20,839 nucleotides of DNA from Campylobacterales bacterium (GTDB lineage: Bacteria > Campylobacterota > Campylobacteria > Campylobacterales > QNZT01). The stretch lies in the NCBI GenBank assembly GCA_027081495.1, contig JALWKJ010000078.1, positions 1 through 20,839 on the forward strand. The letters run 5' to 3'. The notes beneath the pieces are model-generated. The model did no database searches and had not been told where the DNA came from. It saw nothing but the letters and a program-made list of their open reading frames with translations. Within the stretch, counting starts at the first letter, position 1, and each line of letters begins with the position of its first letter. A program made the position numbers and the translations under genes. This document shows, piece by piece, positions 5,414 through 13,764 of the stretch.

Positions 5414-6969
5414 TGCGTTTTAAGGAGCGTCTTTTAACATTTTCATACTTGCTTGCTAGTTCAAAAAAGTATAAGAAAATAAAAAAAGATCTCAATCGCA
5501 TATTAAACGACGCCGGTTCGATCGAAAAAAAATATTTTGATTATTTCATGATCTTTTTGGTGCTTAGCACCATCATGATTTTGATACTTGAGATAAAAAA
5601 CAAGCTTCCGACTTGGGTTTATCTATATGAGACATTTGCCGTTTTTGTATTTATACTCGAATGGCTTTCGCGTCTTTGGGTTTCAAGCGATGCACATATC
5701 GATATCATTGAGATGCAAGAGAGCGCTGAGTACGATAAAAAAGAGCTTACTTTCTGGAAGCTTTTAAAACCGGCGATTTCCAAAAAGCTTACATTTGTTT
5801 TTTCTCCTATGTCTATTATCGATCTGCTTGCGATTTTACCCTCTTTTAGGGCTTTAAGGTTTTTGAGATTTTTATTGCTTTTTAGACTTTTTAAAGTTTT
5901 TCGTTATACCGAAAATATCAATTATCTTCTTCGCGTTTTTATCGAAAAAAGATTTGAATTTTACAGTCTGATCATACTTTTTGCGTTTATGGTATTTTTC
6001 GCCTCTACCGTTATATATATATTTGAGGGTACGGGAGCGAATCCGAATATCAACAATTTTTACGACGCGATATACTGGGCGGTCGTTACTATTACGACCG
6101 TGGGTTTTGGGGATATCTCTCCGGTTACCGCCGAGGGGCGGTTCGTTACTATTTTTTTAATTATCGGCGGTATAACATCCATCTCTTTTATGACCTCTAT
6201 CATTACGACATCTATGACCGAAAAACTCGAGCTTATAAAAACGAATCAAATTTTTCAGGAAATAAACAAATTAAAATCCTTTATCGTAGTTTGCGGATTT
6301 GGAAAGATGGGAAAAGTTTTATCGCTGGAGCTTCAATACTCGGGTGAAAAAGTGGTCGTTATAGATCCCGACATGAAAGAGGTGATAGAAGCGCAGAAAA
6401 AAGGTTTTTTGGCGCTTCACGCCGACGCGAGCGATATCGATCTTTTAAATGAACTTAAACTTGAGAAGCGGGTAAAATACCTGGTGGCTCTTACGAATGA
6501 CGACGCCGTTAATCTCTCCATCATCCTCTCCGTAAAAACGATAAACAGAGATATCGTCGTATATAGCAGAGCGGTTGAAAAAAATGCGAGAAACAAACTT
6601 CTCATAGCCGGAGCCAAAGAGGTTGTTTTTCCATATGAATCAGCCGCTATCGCCGCATATGAGCATCTTGGGCAGCCGGTGGCCTTTTCGGCGATAAATG
6701 AAATACTTCACGAATACATAGAACCCGTAATCGAAGAGATTGAGATAACAAAAGAGATGCGTCTTGAGGGCTATATCTTAAAAAAACTCGGTATCAAGAA
6801 ACATCGATTAAAGCTTCTTGGAGTGGTGAGACAGAGTGAGAAGAACAGATTTTATTTTCATCCTAAAAAGGACGAGTTTTTGGTGAAAGAGGGAGACATA
6901 CTTCTTGTCATAGGCGGATATGAAGATATCGCCTCTTTTAGGCTTCATCTGCATGAGGGAAAAAGATGA
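5413..6969 (+). CDS. Six-transmembrane voltage-sensor-like K+ channel with C-terminal RCK domain
   Basis: A 518-aa inner-membrane protein. S1 lies at about 43-62, S2 at about 68-88, S3 at about 128-145, and an S4-like helix with regularly spaced basic residues (RALRFLRFLLLFRLFKVFR, 146-164) follows. Then come S5 at about 183-204, a pore helix with selectivity filter TVGFGD (229-234), and S6 at about 243-268. Residues 289-415 form a TrkA-N/RCK Rossmann domain with intact CGFGKMG (294-300) and an acidic VIDPD (316-320). Residues 435-515 form a TrkA-C domain. This is the layout of Kch-type and related ligand-gated K+ channels; the F in place of Y in the filter is common. Gating by nucleotide or ion binding is family knowledge, not shown here. 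The ATG overlaps the gatB stop, and the end overlaps the next RCK gene (ATGA). Confidence 0.92.
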   Translation: MRFKERLLTFSYLLASSKKYKKIKKDLNRILNDAGSIEKKYFDYFMIFLVLSTIMILILEIKNKLPTWVYLYETFAVFVFILEWLSRLWVSSDAHIDIIEMQESAEYDKKELTFWKLLKPAISKKLTFVFSPMSIIDLLAILPSFRALRFLRFLLLFRLFKVFRYTENINYLLRVFIEKRFEFYSLIILFAFMVFFASTVIYIFEGTGANPNINNFYDAIYWAVVTITTVGFGDISPVTAEGRFVTIFLIIGGITSISFMTSIITTSMTEKLELIKTNQIFQEINKLKSFIVVCGFGKMGKVLSLELQYSGEKVVVIDPDMKEVIEAQKKGFLALHADASDIDLLNELKLEKRVKYLVALTNDDAVNLSIILSVKTINRDIVVYSRAVEKNARNKLLIAGAKEVVFPYESAAIAAYEHLGQPVAFSAINEILHEYIEPVIEEIEITKEMRLEGYILKKLGIKKHRLKLLGVVRQSEKNRFYFHPKKDEFLVKEGDILLVIGGYEDIASFRLHLHEGKR

Positions 6970-7655
6970 CGGAGATTATACTTTTTGGATATTCAAAAAG
7001 CGCGCAAGAGATCGCAAGACTTTTAAAAAAAAGCAAAAGATCTTTTTTGATTTTAACAACCGATAAACAAAAAACTCAACTTGCGATAAGCGAAGGTTTT
7101 GACGCTCACTGGATTAACTATAACGATGATGACGAATTGATAAAATACGGCATAGGAGAAAGTGTAAAAATTCTTTTTTGCGTAAGTGAAAATTATAATA
7201 AAAATCTTTTTATTACGCTAAGTGCGAAAAATCTCGATCCGACTTTGTATATACTTTCGCTTGCGGCCGACGAAGCGCAGGAAAAGAAGATGCTTCTTGC
7301 GGGCGCCAACAAAAATATAAATCCTTATACGGTCGGAGCGAATAGAATTTTTCGGCTTATCAAAAAACCTGTGGTATATAGGATTTTAGATGAGATTTTA
7401 TATCATAAAAACAACATAAAAATAGCTGAAATAACCATACCCCCTAAGTCGTATCTAATCGGACAGCCGCTTTTTAACGCGCATATAGAGCAGTCGCATG
7501 AATTGATGGTTTTGGGGATTCAAGATGGAAAAAATCCTTCCGATTTTAGATTTCATACTTACCGTATCAGAAAAAAGATTCAACAAGGAGATATCTTAGT
7601 CATAATCGGAGAAGCGAAAAATATAGAAAAATTCAAAAAGGAGCTTGTCAAATGA
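6966..7655 (+). CDS. Soluble RCK (TrkA-N/TrkA-C) protein, probable partner of the upstream K+ channel
   Basis: A 229-aa protein with no membrane segment. It has a Rossmann-like TrkA-N fold at about 3-125, ending in LLAGANKNINPYTVGANRI (about 110-128), and a TrkA-C domain at about 150-225 with GDILVIIGEAKNIEKF. The first loop reads FGYSKSAQEIA (7-17), where the usual GxGxxG dinucleotide loop has lost its second and third glycines, so nucleotide binding may be weakened or absent. Overlap with the channel gene at its start (4 bp) and with gpsA at its end (4 bp) implies coupled expression. The likely role is a regulatory gating-ring subunit for the channel; this is inferred from context. Confidence 0.85.
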   Translation: MTEIILFGYSKSAQEIARLLKKSKRSFLILTTDKQKTQLAISEGFDAHWINYNDDDELIKYGIGESVKILFCVSENYNKNLFITLSAKNLDPTLYILSLAADEAQEKKMLLAGANKNINPYTVGANRIFRLIKKPVVYRILDEILYHKNNIKIAEITIPPKSYLIGQPLFNAHIEQSHELMVLGIQDGKNPSDFRFHTYRIRKKIQQGDILVIIGEAKNIEKFKKELVK

Positions 7656-8554
7656 AAATCGGGATAATCGGCGCCGGAAAATGGGGTCAGGCTCTAGGTT
7701 ATGCGTTTAGCAAAAATCATGAGGTATTTTTTTCTTCGCGAAGAAAAAAAGAGTTGCGAAACTTTATCTCTATGGACGAAATTCAAAATCTGGAGTATCT
7801 GGTTTTTGCCATCAGTGCGCAAAACGCCAGATGGTGGCTTGAAAATCACTTAAAATTTGATAATCAAAAATTTCTGATAGCTTCAAAAGGTATAGAGATA
7901 AAAAGCGGAAAATTTTTAAACGAGGTTTTTGAAGAGTATATTCCCCGAGAAAATCTTGCTTTTATTTCAGGTCCCTCCTTTGCCGCGGAAGTTATGAAAT
8001 CTCTTCCTACCGCCATAGTCGTCAGCAGTAAAAACAGTGAGTTATCTCAAAGGTTCGCCTCTTTTTTTCCGTCGTTTATAAAAAGTTATGTAAGTGACGA
8101 TACGACGGGCGCGGAAGTTTGCGGGGCTTATAAAAATATAATCGCAATAGCTAGCGGTATAAGCGACGGTCTTTGTCTCGGAAACAACGCAAGAGCTTCT
8201 CTTATCGCAAGAGGGCTTGTTGAGATGGAACGATTCGGCTCTTTTTTTGGAGCGAAAAAAGATACTTTTTTAGGACTAAGCGGCGCGGGTGATCTATTTT
8301 TGAGCGCGACGAGTATGCTTTCGAGAAATTATAGAGTCGGAGTCGCCCTTTCTCAAAAAAAGAGCCTCGATGAAATCTTAGAGGAGCTTGGAGAGGTAGC
8401 CGAGGGAGTATATACCGCAAAGGCGGTATATCATATTGTTCAAAAAAGAGATATCTATACTCCCATAGCGAACGAAGTTTATAAAATACTAAACGGAAAA
8501 GATGTAAATATAAGCTTAAAAGACCTTCTTTCAAAGGAAAATAGAGTTCTGTGA
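7652..8554 (+). CDS. gpsA: NAD(P)-dependent glycerol-3-phosphate dehydrogenase
   Basis: A 300-aa cytosolic enzyme that reduces dihydroxyacetone phosphate to sn-glycerol 3-phosphate, the backbone of phospholipids. The dinucleotide loop GAGKWG (7-12), the ISGPSFAAEV motif (105-114), the catalytic lysine in GAYKN (K161), the substrate-binding GISDGLCLGNNARASLIARG stretch (169-188) and LGLSGAGDL (207-215) are all present. It is slightly shorter than many orthologues (about 330 aa) but complete. It is the last gene of the gatB operon, starting inside the previous stop. The 98 bp after it hold the helicase promoter. Confidence 0.96.
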   Translation: MKIGIIGAGKWGQALGYAFSKNHEVFFSSRRKKELRNFISMDEIQNLEYLVFAISAQNARWWLENHLKFDNQKFLIASKGIEIKSGKFLNEVFEEYIPRENLAFISGPSFAAEVMKSLPTAIVVSSKNSELSQRFASFFPSFIKSYVSDDTTGAEVCGAYKNIIAIASGISDGLCLGNNARASLIARGLVEMERFGSFFGAKKDTFLGLSGAGDLFLSATSMLSRNYRVGVALSQKKSLDEILEELGEVAEGVYTAKAVYHIVQKRDIYTPIANEVYKILNGKDVNISLKDLLSKENRVL

Positions 8555-8606
8555 AAAACGATGTTTCTCTCAAACGCCTTCATGGTGGATTTTAAGTTCA
8601 TTTAGG

Positions 8607-8612
8607 TATAAT
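8607..8612 (+). promoter_or_regulatory. -10 box (TATAAT) of the DEAD-box helicase/dapD unit
   Basis: TATAAT preceded by T-rich sequence lies about 95 bp before the chosen helicase ATG (8706), predicting a leader of roughly 85 nt. GGTGG (8584-8588) and CCACC (8616-8620) flank the box as widely spaced 5-bp arms. This may be coincidence or part of an operator. Confidence 0.5.
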
Positions 8613-8705
8613 CGCCCACCTTCTAAGCCATACTTTTCCTGGATTCTTTTTTTGAAAACTATCTGGGATTTTAATGTTTTAGATGAGTTTTTAAAAAGAG
8701 AGAAT

Positions 8706-10151
8706 ATGACATTTACAGATTTTAATTTTAAATCGCAGTTACAAAAAGCGATCGAAGATGCCGGCTTCAAAGAGCCTAGTCCCATACAAAAAGAGGCTAT
8801 GCCTATAGTTCTTGAGGGAAAAGATATTGTGGCGCAGGCTCATACGGGTACCGGAAAAACGGCGGCGTTCGGTTTGCCGATATTAAATATGCTTTCGCTT
8901 AACGGCGGGGTTGAAGCGGTTATCATCGTGCCGACTCGCGAACTTGCCACTCAAGTAAGCGACGAGATTTACAGATTTGGAAAATATCTCGGTATAAACA
9001 CGGCTACCGTTTACGGAGGAAGTTCATATCAAAGACAGATCAAACATATAAACAACGCCGCCGTAGTCGTGGCGACTCCGGGAAGATTTTTGGATCTTCT
9101 TTCAAATAACCAGATCGATATCGCGCCGAAATTCGTCGTTCTGGATGAAGCCGATGAAATGCTTGATATGGGTTTTTTGGACGATATCAAAGAGATATTC
9201 GGCTATTTTGACGCTCCGAGGCAGACGCTTATGTTTTCAGCCACAATGCCGCCGGCGATAAGAGAGCTTTCAAAGACTATTTTATATCGTCCGGAATTTA
9301 TAACCATAACCAAGAACAATATGACAAACGCAAAGATAAAACAAAATTATTATGTCGTAAGAGAAAGCGAAAGAGACGACGCGCTTATACGGCTTTTGGA
9401 TTTTAAGAACCCTAAAAAATCGATTGTATTTTGTAGAACGAAAAAAGAAGTCGATAGATTAAGCGGCGTTTTATCATCCAAAGGATATATGGCAAAAGGG
9501 CTTCACGGAGATATGGAGCAAAGACAAAGGGAAGAAGTTATAAAGTCGTTTAAAAAGGATAATCTAGAAATTCTAATAGCGACGGATGTCGCGGCTAGAG
9601 GGCTTGATGTAAGCGATGTAAGCCATGTTTTTAACTACCATATACCTTTTGACAGCGAAAGTTATGTTCATAGAATCGGAAGAACCGCAAGAGCGGGCAA
9701 AGAGGGGATCGCGATCTCCATAGTAACTCCCCATGAGTTTAACTCCCTGAAAAAGATCCAAAAAAATGTCGGAAGCCAACTTGAATCAAAAGTCATTCCC
9801 ACAATAGAGGATGTTCAGATGAGACAAAAAAGCAGTATGCTTGAAAAAGTCTCAAATCAAACTATAAGCGATCTTGCCAGAAGTCTGGTTGACGAATTGA
9901 AAAAAGAGTTCGTAGATGAAGATATAGCTTTAAAACTCGCTTCTTTGATGTATAGCGCAAACGATATAAAAGGCTCGGATAAAATAGGCATGAACAGCAG
10001 CGAGGTAGAAAAGCTTTTTAACAGATACGAGCAGGAAGAAGCCGCTAAAAGAGGATCGAAAAAGAGAAACAGAGGCTACAATAACAGAGGTCGCAACAAG
10101 CGAAGAAGAGACAACGACAATAAAAACAAAAACTACGGTAAAAGGAGATAA
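8706..10151 (+). CDS. DEAD-box ATP-dependent RNA helicase
   Basis: A 481-aa helicase. From the ATG at 8706 the protein begins MTFTDFNFKSQL, the normal start of this family just before the Q motif (FKEPSPIQ). The in-frame TTG at 8652 would add 18 untypical residues and is not preferred. Motifs in order are AHTGTGKT (45-52), PTRELA, TPGR, DEAD (147-150), SAT, then IVFCRTK, ATDVAARGLDV and HRIGRTARAG in the second RecA domain. The C-terminus is long, polar and very basic (K/R/N/G-rich over the last 35 residues), suited to non-specific RNA binding as in CsdA/DeaD or RhlE-type helicases. The exact subfamily is not decided. It probably unwinds mRNA or rRNA structure, perhaps at low temperature. dapD follows by 2 bp. 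Confidence 0.94.
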   Translation: MTFTDFNFKSQLQKAIEDAGFKEPSPIQKEAMPIVLEGKDIVAQAHTGTGKTAAFGLPILNMLSLNGGVEAVIIVPTRELATQVSDEIYRFGKYLGINTATVYGGSSYQRQIKHINNAAVVVATPGRFLDLLSNNQIDIAPKFVVLDEADEMLDMGFLDDIKEIFGYFDAPRQTLMFSATMPPAIRELSKTILYRPEFITITKNNMTNAKIKQNYYVVRESERDDALIRLLDFKNPKKSIVFCRTKKEVDRLSGVLSSKGYMAKGLHGDMEQRQREEVIKSFKKDNLEILIATDVAARGLDVSDVSHVFNYHIPFDSESYVHRIGRTARAGKEGIAISIVTPHEFNSLKKIQKNVGSQLESKVIPTIEDVQMRQKSSMLEKVSNQTISDLARSLVDELKKEFVDEDIALKLASLMYSANDIKGSDKIGMNSSEVEKLFNRYEQEEAAKRGSKKRNRGYNNRGRNKRRRDNDNKNKNYGKRR

Positions 10152-10153
10152 AT

Positions 10154-11362
10154 ATGGCGTTTTCAGCTCTACGATCAAAGGATGATTTTAAAAAATTTTT
10201 CGAAGAGTTTAAAGAGACAAATAGTTATAAAGAACCTTTAGGATTTGCAATCGCGAGAATTGATCGCGGTCAAAAAAATAGCGAAAAAATTTTACAGGCG
10301 ACTTACCCGTTGATAAACTGGAAAGAAAACTACGGATCCGCCGCGGTATTTTTAGCGTCTCTTGAAGCGTCGGGAGTCAAAATGGATTTAAGCGGCGACG
10401 AATTTATCAGCCCGGTCTCAAAAGATTTCGTAAAAAACGCTATGGCTCTTTTCGCGCCGTTTATTGATGAAGCCAAAGGCTTTATGCATAAAAATGTTCA
10501 GTTGATAAAAGCGTTAGACGAGCTTTTCTCATCGGATGTCGTAGATCCCTCGCACTCTTTTAGAGTCGTATTTATATTTGAAGATGAAGCTCCAAAGAGC
10601 GTAGAGAGCGTTTATCTTAAACTCTACGCTCTTTCGACCGCAAAAGCCGAGCTTAGAAAAGTGAATTTAAACGGAGCTTTTGGAATACTTGAAAATGTCG
10701 CATGGAGCGGAAATATGCCGATTGAACTTGAGTGGCTTAGAGAAAACGAGATATCTCTTAAAGTTGACGGTATGTATCCGAATATCGATAGCGTCGATAA
10801 ATTTCCAAGATATCTTCAGCATATAATCCCGGCGGATAATACGAGGATTCTCGATAGCTCAAAAGTTAGAATGGGAGCGCAGCTTCATCCGGGAACTACC
10901 GTTATGCCGGGAGCTAGTTATATAAACTTCAACGCGGGCACGACCGGTCCGGTTATGGTCGAAGGTAGAATCAGTTCGTCGGCGATAGTCGGAAGCGGAA
11001 GCGATGTCGGCGGAGGAGCTAGTATTCTTGGAGTTTTAAGCGGAACGGACGGAAACCCCATCAGTATAGGGAAAAACACTCTTCTTGGAGCAAATTCGGT
11101 TACGGGCATACCTCTTGGCGACGGTTGTATAGTAGATGCGGGAGTCGCCGTACTCGCCGGTACGAAAGTCGTTATCGATACGAAAGAGTACGAAAAGATA
11201 AAAGAGGCGAATCCTCAATGGGAAGCCGAAGATTTGGATGTTTTTAAAGCGGCGGCGCTTGCCGGTTTAAACGGCGTGCATTTTAGACAAGATAGTATCT
11301 CGGGTGAGATAAAAGCTTTTAGAAGCACAAGAGAGGTAAAGCTCAACGAAGAGCTTCATTGA
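10154..11362 (+). CDS. dapD: 2,3,4,5-tetrahydropyridine-2,6-dicarboxylate N-succinyltransferase
   Basis: A 402-aa enzyme that succinylates tetrahydrodipicolinate in the lysine/meso-diaminopimelate pathway and so feeds peptidoglycan. The C-terminal third is a left-handed beta-helix of hexapeptide turns (about 235-340), with VRMGAQLHPGTTVMPGASYI, FNAGTTGPVMVEGRIS and SDVGGGASILGVLSGTDG. The large N-terminal domain makes it the long DapD form found in Campylobacterota and related bacteria rather than the roughly 275-aa enterobacterial form. AAGGAG (10143-10148) precedes the ATG. It is co-transcribed with the helicase and followed by an intrinsic terminator. Confidence 0.95.
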   Translation: MAFSALRSKDDFKKFFEEFKETNSYKEPLGFAIARIDRGQKNSEKILQATYPLINWKENYGSAAVFLASLEASGVKMDLSGDEFISPVSKDFVKNAMALFAPFIDEAKGFMHKNVQLIKALDELFSSDVVDPSHSFRVVFIFEDEAPKSVESVYLKLYALSTAKAELRKVNLNGAFGILENVAWSGNMPIELEWLRENEISLKVDGMYPNIDSVDKFPRYLQHIIPADNTRILDSSKVRMGAQLHPGTTVMPGASYINFNAGTTGPVMVEGRISSSAIVGSGSDVGGGASILGVLSGTDGNPISIGKNTLLGANSVTGIPLGDGCIVDAGVAVLAGTKVVIDTKEYEKIKEANPQWEAEDLDVFKAAALAGLNGVHFRQDSISGEIKAFRSTREVKLNEELH

Positions 11363-11368
11363 TATACG

Positions 11369-11400
11369 GCGAGAGAGTGGTTTTGCTCACTCGCTTTTTT
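11369..11400 (+). terminator. Rho-independent terminator after dapD
   Basis: GCGAG-A-GAG (11369-11377) pairs with CTC-A-CTCGC (11386-11394) around an 8-nt loop. One A-A mismatch interrupts the 9-position stem, which is followed by six T (11395-11400). It sits 7 nt after the dapD stop. The stop codon of the convergent minus-strand gene (11387-11389) lies inside the right arm. Confidence 0.85.
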
Positions 11401-12112
11401 GTTTGATCGGCTTATGGACTCTTACATCAAACGGATCCCTGTAGCCGTGCAACATCTTTCTCTCACATGTTTTTCTAAGATGGTTTCTTATCTCTTTTAT
11501 AATCGGTTTGGCATGTTTTTTCGCAACCGGAAAATTTTGCGATTCTCCGTCGATAAAATGAAAAATTATATTGTCTTTTGAAAATTCCACCCTTTGAATA
11601 TAATAGTAATAATATTCGAGTATATCCCCGCACTCCTCTTTGTTTTTATATTTTGGAATTATAAGGCTTTTGGGGTCTTTTTTTCTATCTATTTTAAAAA
11701 TATGAAATTTGGCGCAATTGGTATAAATCGTAATCGATTCTTTACAAAGGTAGAAAAAAGTTATAGTAAACTCCATCGCCGCATTGTCCTTATGGTGATT
11801 TGGACATTTTCCCGTGGCCTTTGGAACTTGAAAAACTTTTAGTTCCGGACATTCGATTTTAGCTTCCGCCTTACCCTTTTCTTCGAGAGTTTTAAAGAAC
11901 TCTTTTTTCATCTCCGCCGCCAGTTTTACGAAATAAAGCCAGCCGATCAGCACAAAAGCGCTCATTCCTATCCAAAAAAGAAAAATCGTCAAAAAATCGG
12001 TGTTGACTATAAGACCGCTCAGCCAAATGATCACGCTCATAACAAGCCATGTAGCTAGCCAGTAACATCCGGTATAAAGCAGCGTTAAATCAAGAAGCTT
12101 TCTTTCGCGCAA
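11387..12112 (-). CDS. Membrane-anchored protein of unknown function
   Basis: A 241-aa protein with two N-terminal transmembrane helices (about 8-35 and 40-65), then a soluble C-terminal part of about 175 residues. It contains KCPNHHKDNAAMEFTI (about 102-117), a YYYYYI run (about 167-172) and a basic C-terminus. No family recognised. The start is TTG (12110-12112). No ATG lies between the upstream stop and this codon, the next Met is at residue 25 inside the first helix, and AGGAT lies upstream at long spacing. It is the last gene of the minus-strand run, 10 bp after the 93-aa gene. Several strand-turn repeats suggest a PH-like or beta-rich domain, but this is only an impression. Confidence 0.65.
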   Translation of the reverse strand: MRERKLLDLTLLYTGCYWLATWLVMSVIIWLSGLIVNTDFLTIFLFWIGMSAFVLIGWLYFVKLAAEMKKEFFKTLEEKGKAEAKIECPELKVFQVPKATGKCPNHHKDNAAMEFTITFFYLCKESITIYTNCAKFHIFKIDRKKDPKSLIIPKYKNKEECGDILEYYYYYIQRVEFSKDNIIFHFIDGESQNFPVAKKHAKPIIKEIRNHLRKTCERKMLHGYRDPFDVRVHKPIKQKSE

Positions 12113-12122
12113 ATCTATTTTT

Positions 12123-12404
12123 TTATCCTATTTCGCAATGATCTATTTTAAGAGATTTTATAAGATCTTCAAAAAAGTCGCCTGAAATTTTATCGTAGTC
12201 GTCGTGAAACTCAAGACAAAAATCTCCCGTAAAGTCTCCTTTTGGAGTTATGATTTTTGTGGGATATATTTTATATTTTTTTATGAGATCGTTTGCGGCG
12301 TTGAAAATTTGTTCTTTTTGTTCGAGATTATGGTACTCTAAAATCAGTCTTGAGTATCTCTCTTCCATCTCATGATAAGCTTTTATACAAGCGTCTTTTG
12401 ACAT
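12123..12404 (-). CDS. Small conserved-looking protein of unknown function
   Basis: A 93-aa soluble, acidic protein. The N-terminal half is helical and coiled-coil-like (YHEMEERYSRLILEYHNLEQ). The second half is strand-rich, with PTKIITPKGDFTGDF and ends in KSLKIDHCEIG. No family recognised. ATG at 12404 follows the radA stop by 10 bp, with AAAGGG as ribosome-binding site, so it is translated from the radA transcript. Codon use is like its neighbours and nothing suggests recent transfer. Confidence 0.7.
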   Translation of the reverse strand: MSKDACIKAYHEMEERYSRLILEYHNLEQKEQIFNAANDLIKKYKIYPTKIITPKGDFTGDFCLEFHDDYDKISGDFFEDLIKSLKIDHCEIG

Positions 12405-12414
12405 TTTTACCCTT

Positions 12415-13764
12415 TTACATCCAATCTATCAGTTTAGAGACTTCCGTCGCTTCAAAACATTTAAGATTTTCTAAATTTTGTATAGGTAATTTTGGCACAA
12501 TTGCCCTTTTGAATCCCTGAGTTTTAGCTTCTTTGAGACGGATATCGAGATTGTAAATATCTCTTATATCGCCTATAAGCGAGACTTCGCCCATAAATAT
12601 GGTATCTTTACTAAGGGCTCTGTTTCTAAAACTGCTTATGATTGCCGCGATAACGGCAAGATCGGCCGCCGTTTCGCCTATCTTGATGCCTCCGGCAATA
12701 TTGATAAAAACATCGTATTCGTTAAACGGAAGATCGAGTTTTCTCTCCAAAAGAGCCAAAAGCATAGTGAGTCTGTTGAGCTCGTAGCCGGTTGCGCTTC
12801 TTTTTGGATTTGGATAACCGCTTTGGGCTACGAGCGCTTGAACCTCCAAGATAATGGGACGACTTCCCTCCATTACGACCGTTATCGCCGAACCTACGCC
12901 GTCTTTGGCTCTATCGAAAAACTTTTTGGATATGTTCTTCGCGCTTATTAGACCGTTTTTGCTCATCTCGAAAATCGCCACTTCGCTGGTTGAGCCGAAA
13001 CGATTTTTTATGCCTCTTAACATTCTCAACTCTCTGTTAGCGTCGCCTTCAAAGTATAAAACGGTATCGACCATATGTTCCAAAACTCTAGGACCCGCAA
13101 TCGATCCCTCTTTTGTGATATGTCCGATTATAAAAATAGCCACGGAGTTTTCTTTCGCGTAACGCATAAGATCAAAAGTTATCTCTCTAACTTGTGAAAC
13201 GCTTCCCGGAGCGGAAGAGATATTTTCGCTATAAAGCGTTTGTATGGAGTCTATGATCAAAACATCAAAACTCTCTTTACTTAGTTCGTCGAAAACGGCT
13301 TGAAGTTTTATCTCCGATAAGAGATAGAGCTTTTGCTCATTTGCCTCAAGTCGATTTGCGCGGATTTTTATCTGTCCTAGAGACTCTTCTCCGCTTACAT
13401 AAAGTATTTTTTTCCCGCATTTTGCGAGATTTCCGCCGATTTTTAGTAAAAGCGTGGATTTGCCCACTCCGGGACTTCCTCCGATAAGGGTCAAAGAACC
13501 AGGAACTATACCTCCCCCCAGGACAAGATCCAGTTCGCTGTCGTTTGATGAAAATCTCTCAAAAAACTCCTCTTTTATTTGGGTTATGGGAAGTGCTTTT
13601 TGTTTGGTATGACTCTTTTTTGAACTTTGTCTTAAAAAATCCTGCTGAGATTCATTTAACTCGAGAAATTGATCCCAAGCTTCGCAGTTTGGGCATTTTC
13701 CCATCCATTTTGAACTCTGATATCCGCATGATTGACACTCGAAAAGTTGTTTTTTCTTTGCCAT
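12415..13764 (-). CDS. radA: DNA repair/recombination ATPase RadA (Sms)
   Basis: A 449-aa RecA-related branch-migration helicase used in recombinational repair. It has an N-terminal C4 zinc finger (C10, C13, C24, C27), Walker A GGSPGVGKST (95-104), Walker B-type VLIIDSIQTLYS (about 168-179), the RadA-specific KNRFG motif (about 255) and a C-terminal Lon-protease-like domain with the IAGGIKIGETAADLAVIAAI stretch (about 358-377). The catalytic Lon serine is not expected in this family. The start ATG overlaps the ftsY stop by one base (TAATG), so translation is coupled. The length is standard. Confidence 0.97.
   Translation of the reverse strand: MAKKKQLFECQSCGYQSSKWMGKCPNCEAWDQFLELNESQQDFLRQSSKKSHTKQKALPITQIKEEFFERFSSNDSELDLVLGGGIVPGSLTLIGGSPGVGKSTLLLKIGGNLAKCGKKILYVSGEESLGQIKIRANRLEANEQKLYLLSEIKLQAVFDELSKESFDVLIIDSIQTLYSENISSAPGSVSQVREITFDLMRYAKENSVAIFIIGHITKEGSIAGPRVLEHMVDTVLYFEGDANRELRMLRGIKNRFGSTSEVAIFEMSKNGLISAKNISKKFFDRAKDGVGSAITVVMEGSRPIILEVQALVAQSGYPNPKRSATGYELNRLTMLLALLERKLDLPFNEYDVFINIAGGIKIGETAADLAVIAAIISSFRNRALSKDTIFMGEVSLIGDIRDIYNLDIRLKEAKTQGFKRAIVPKLPIQNLENLKCFEATEVSKLIDWM

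Noticed and set aside
8584..8620. GGTGG/CCACC arms as an attenuator or terminator before the helicase
   Set aside because: The arms are only 5 bp and 27 nt apart, contain the -10 box, and are not adjacent to the T7 run at about 8646-8652, so no terminator geometry results.
8652..8705. TTG-started N-terminal extension of the DEAD-box helicase
   Set aside because: Family members begin right at the MTFxDF segment (8706). The extension has no good ribosome-binding site and lies in the probable leader.
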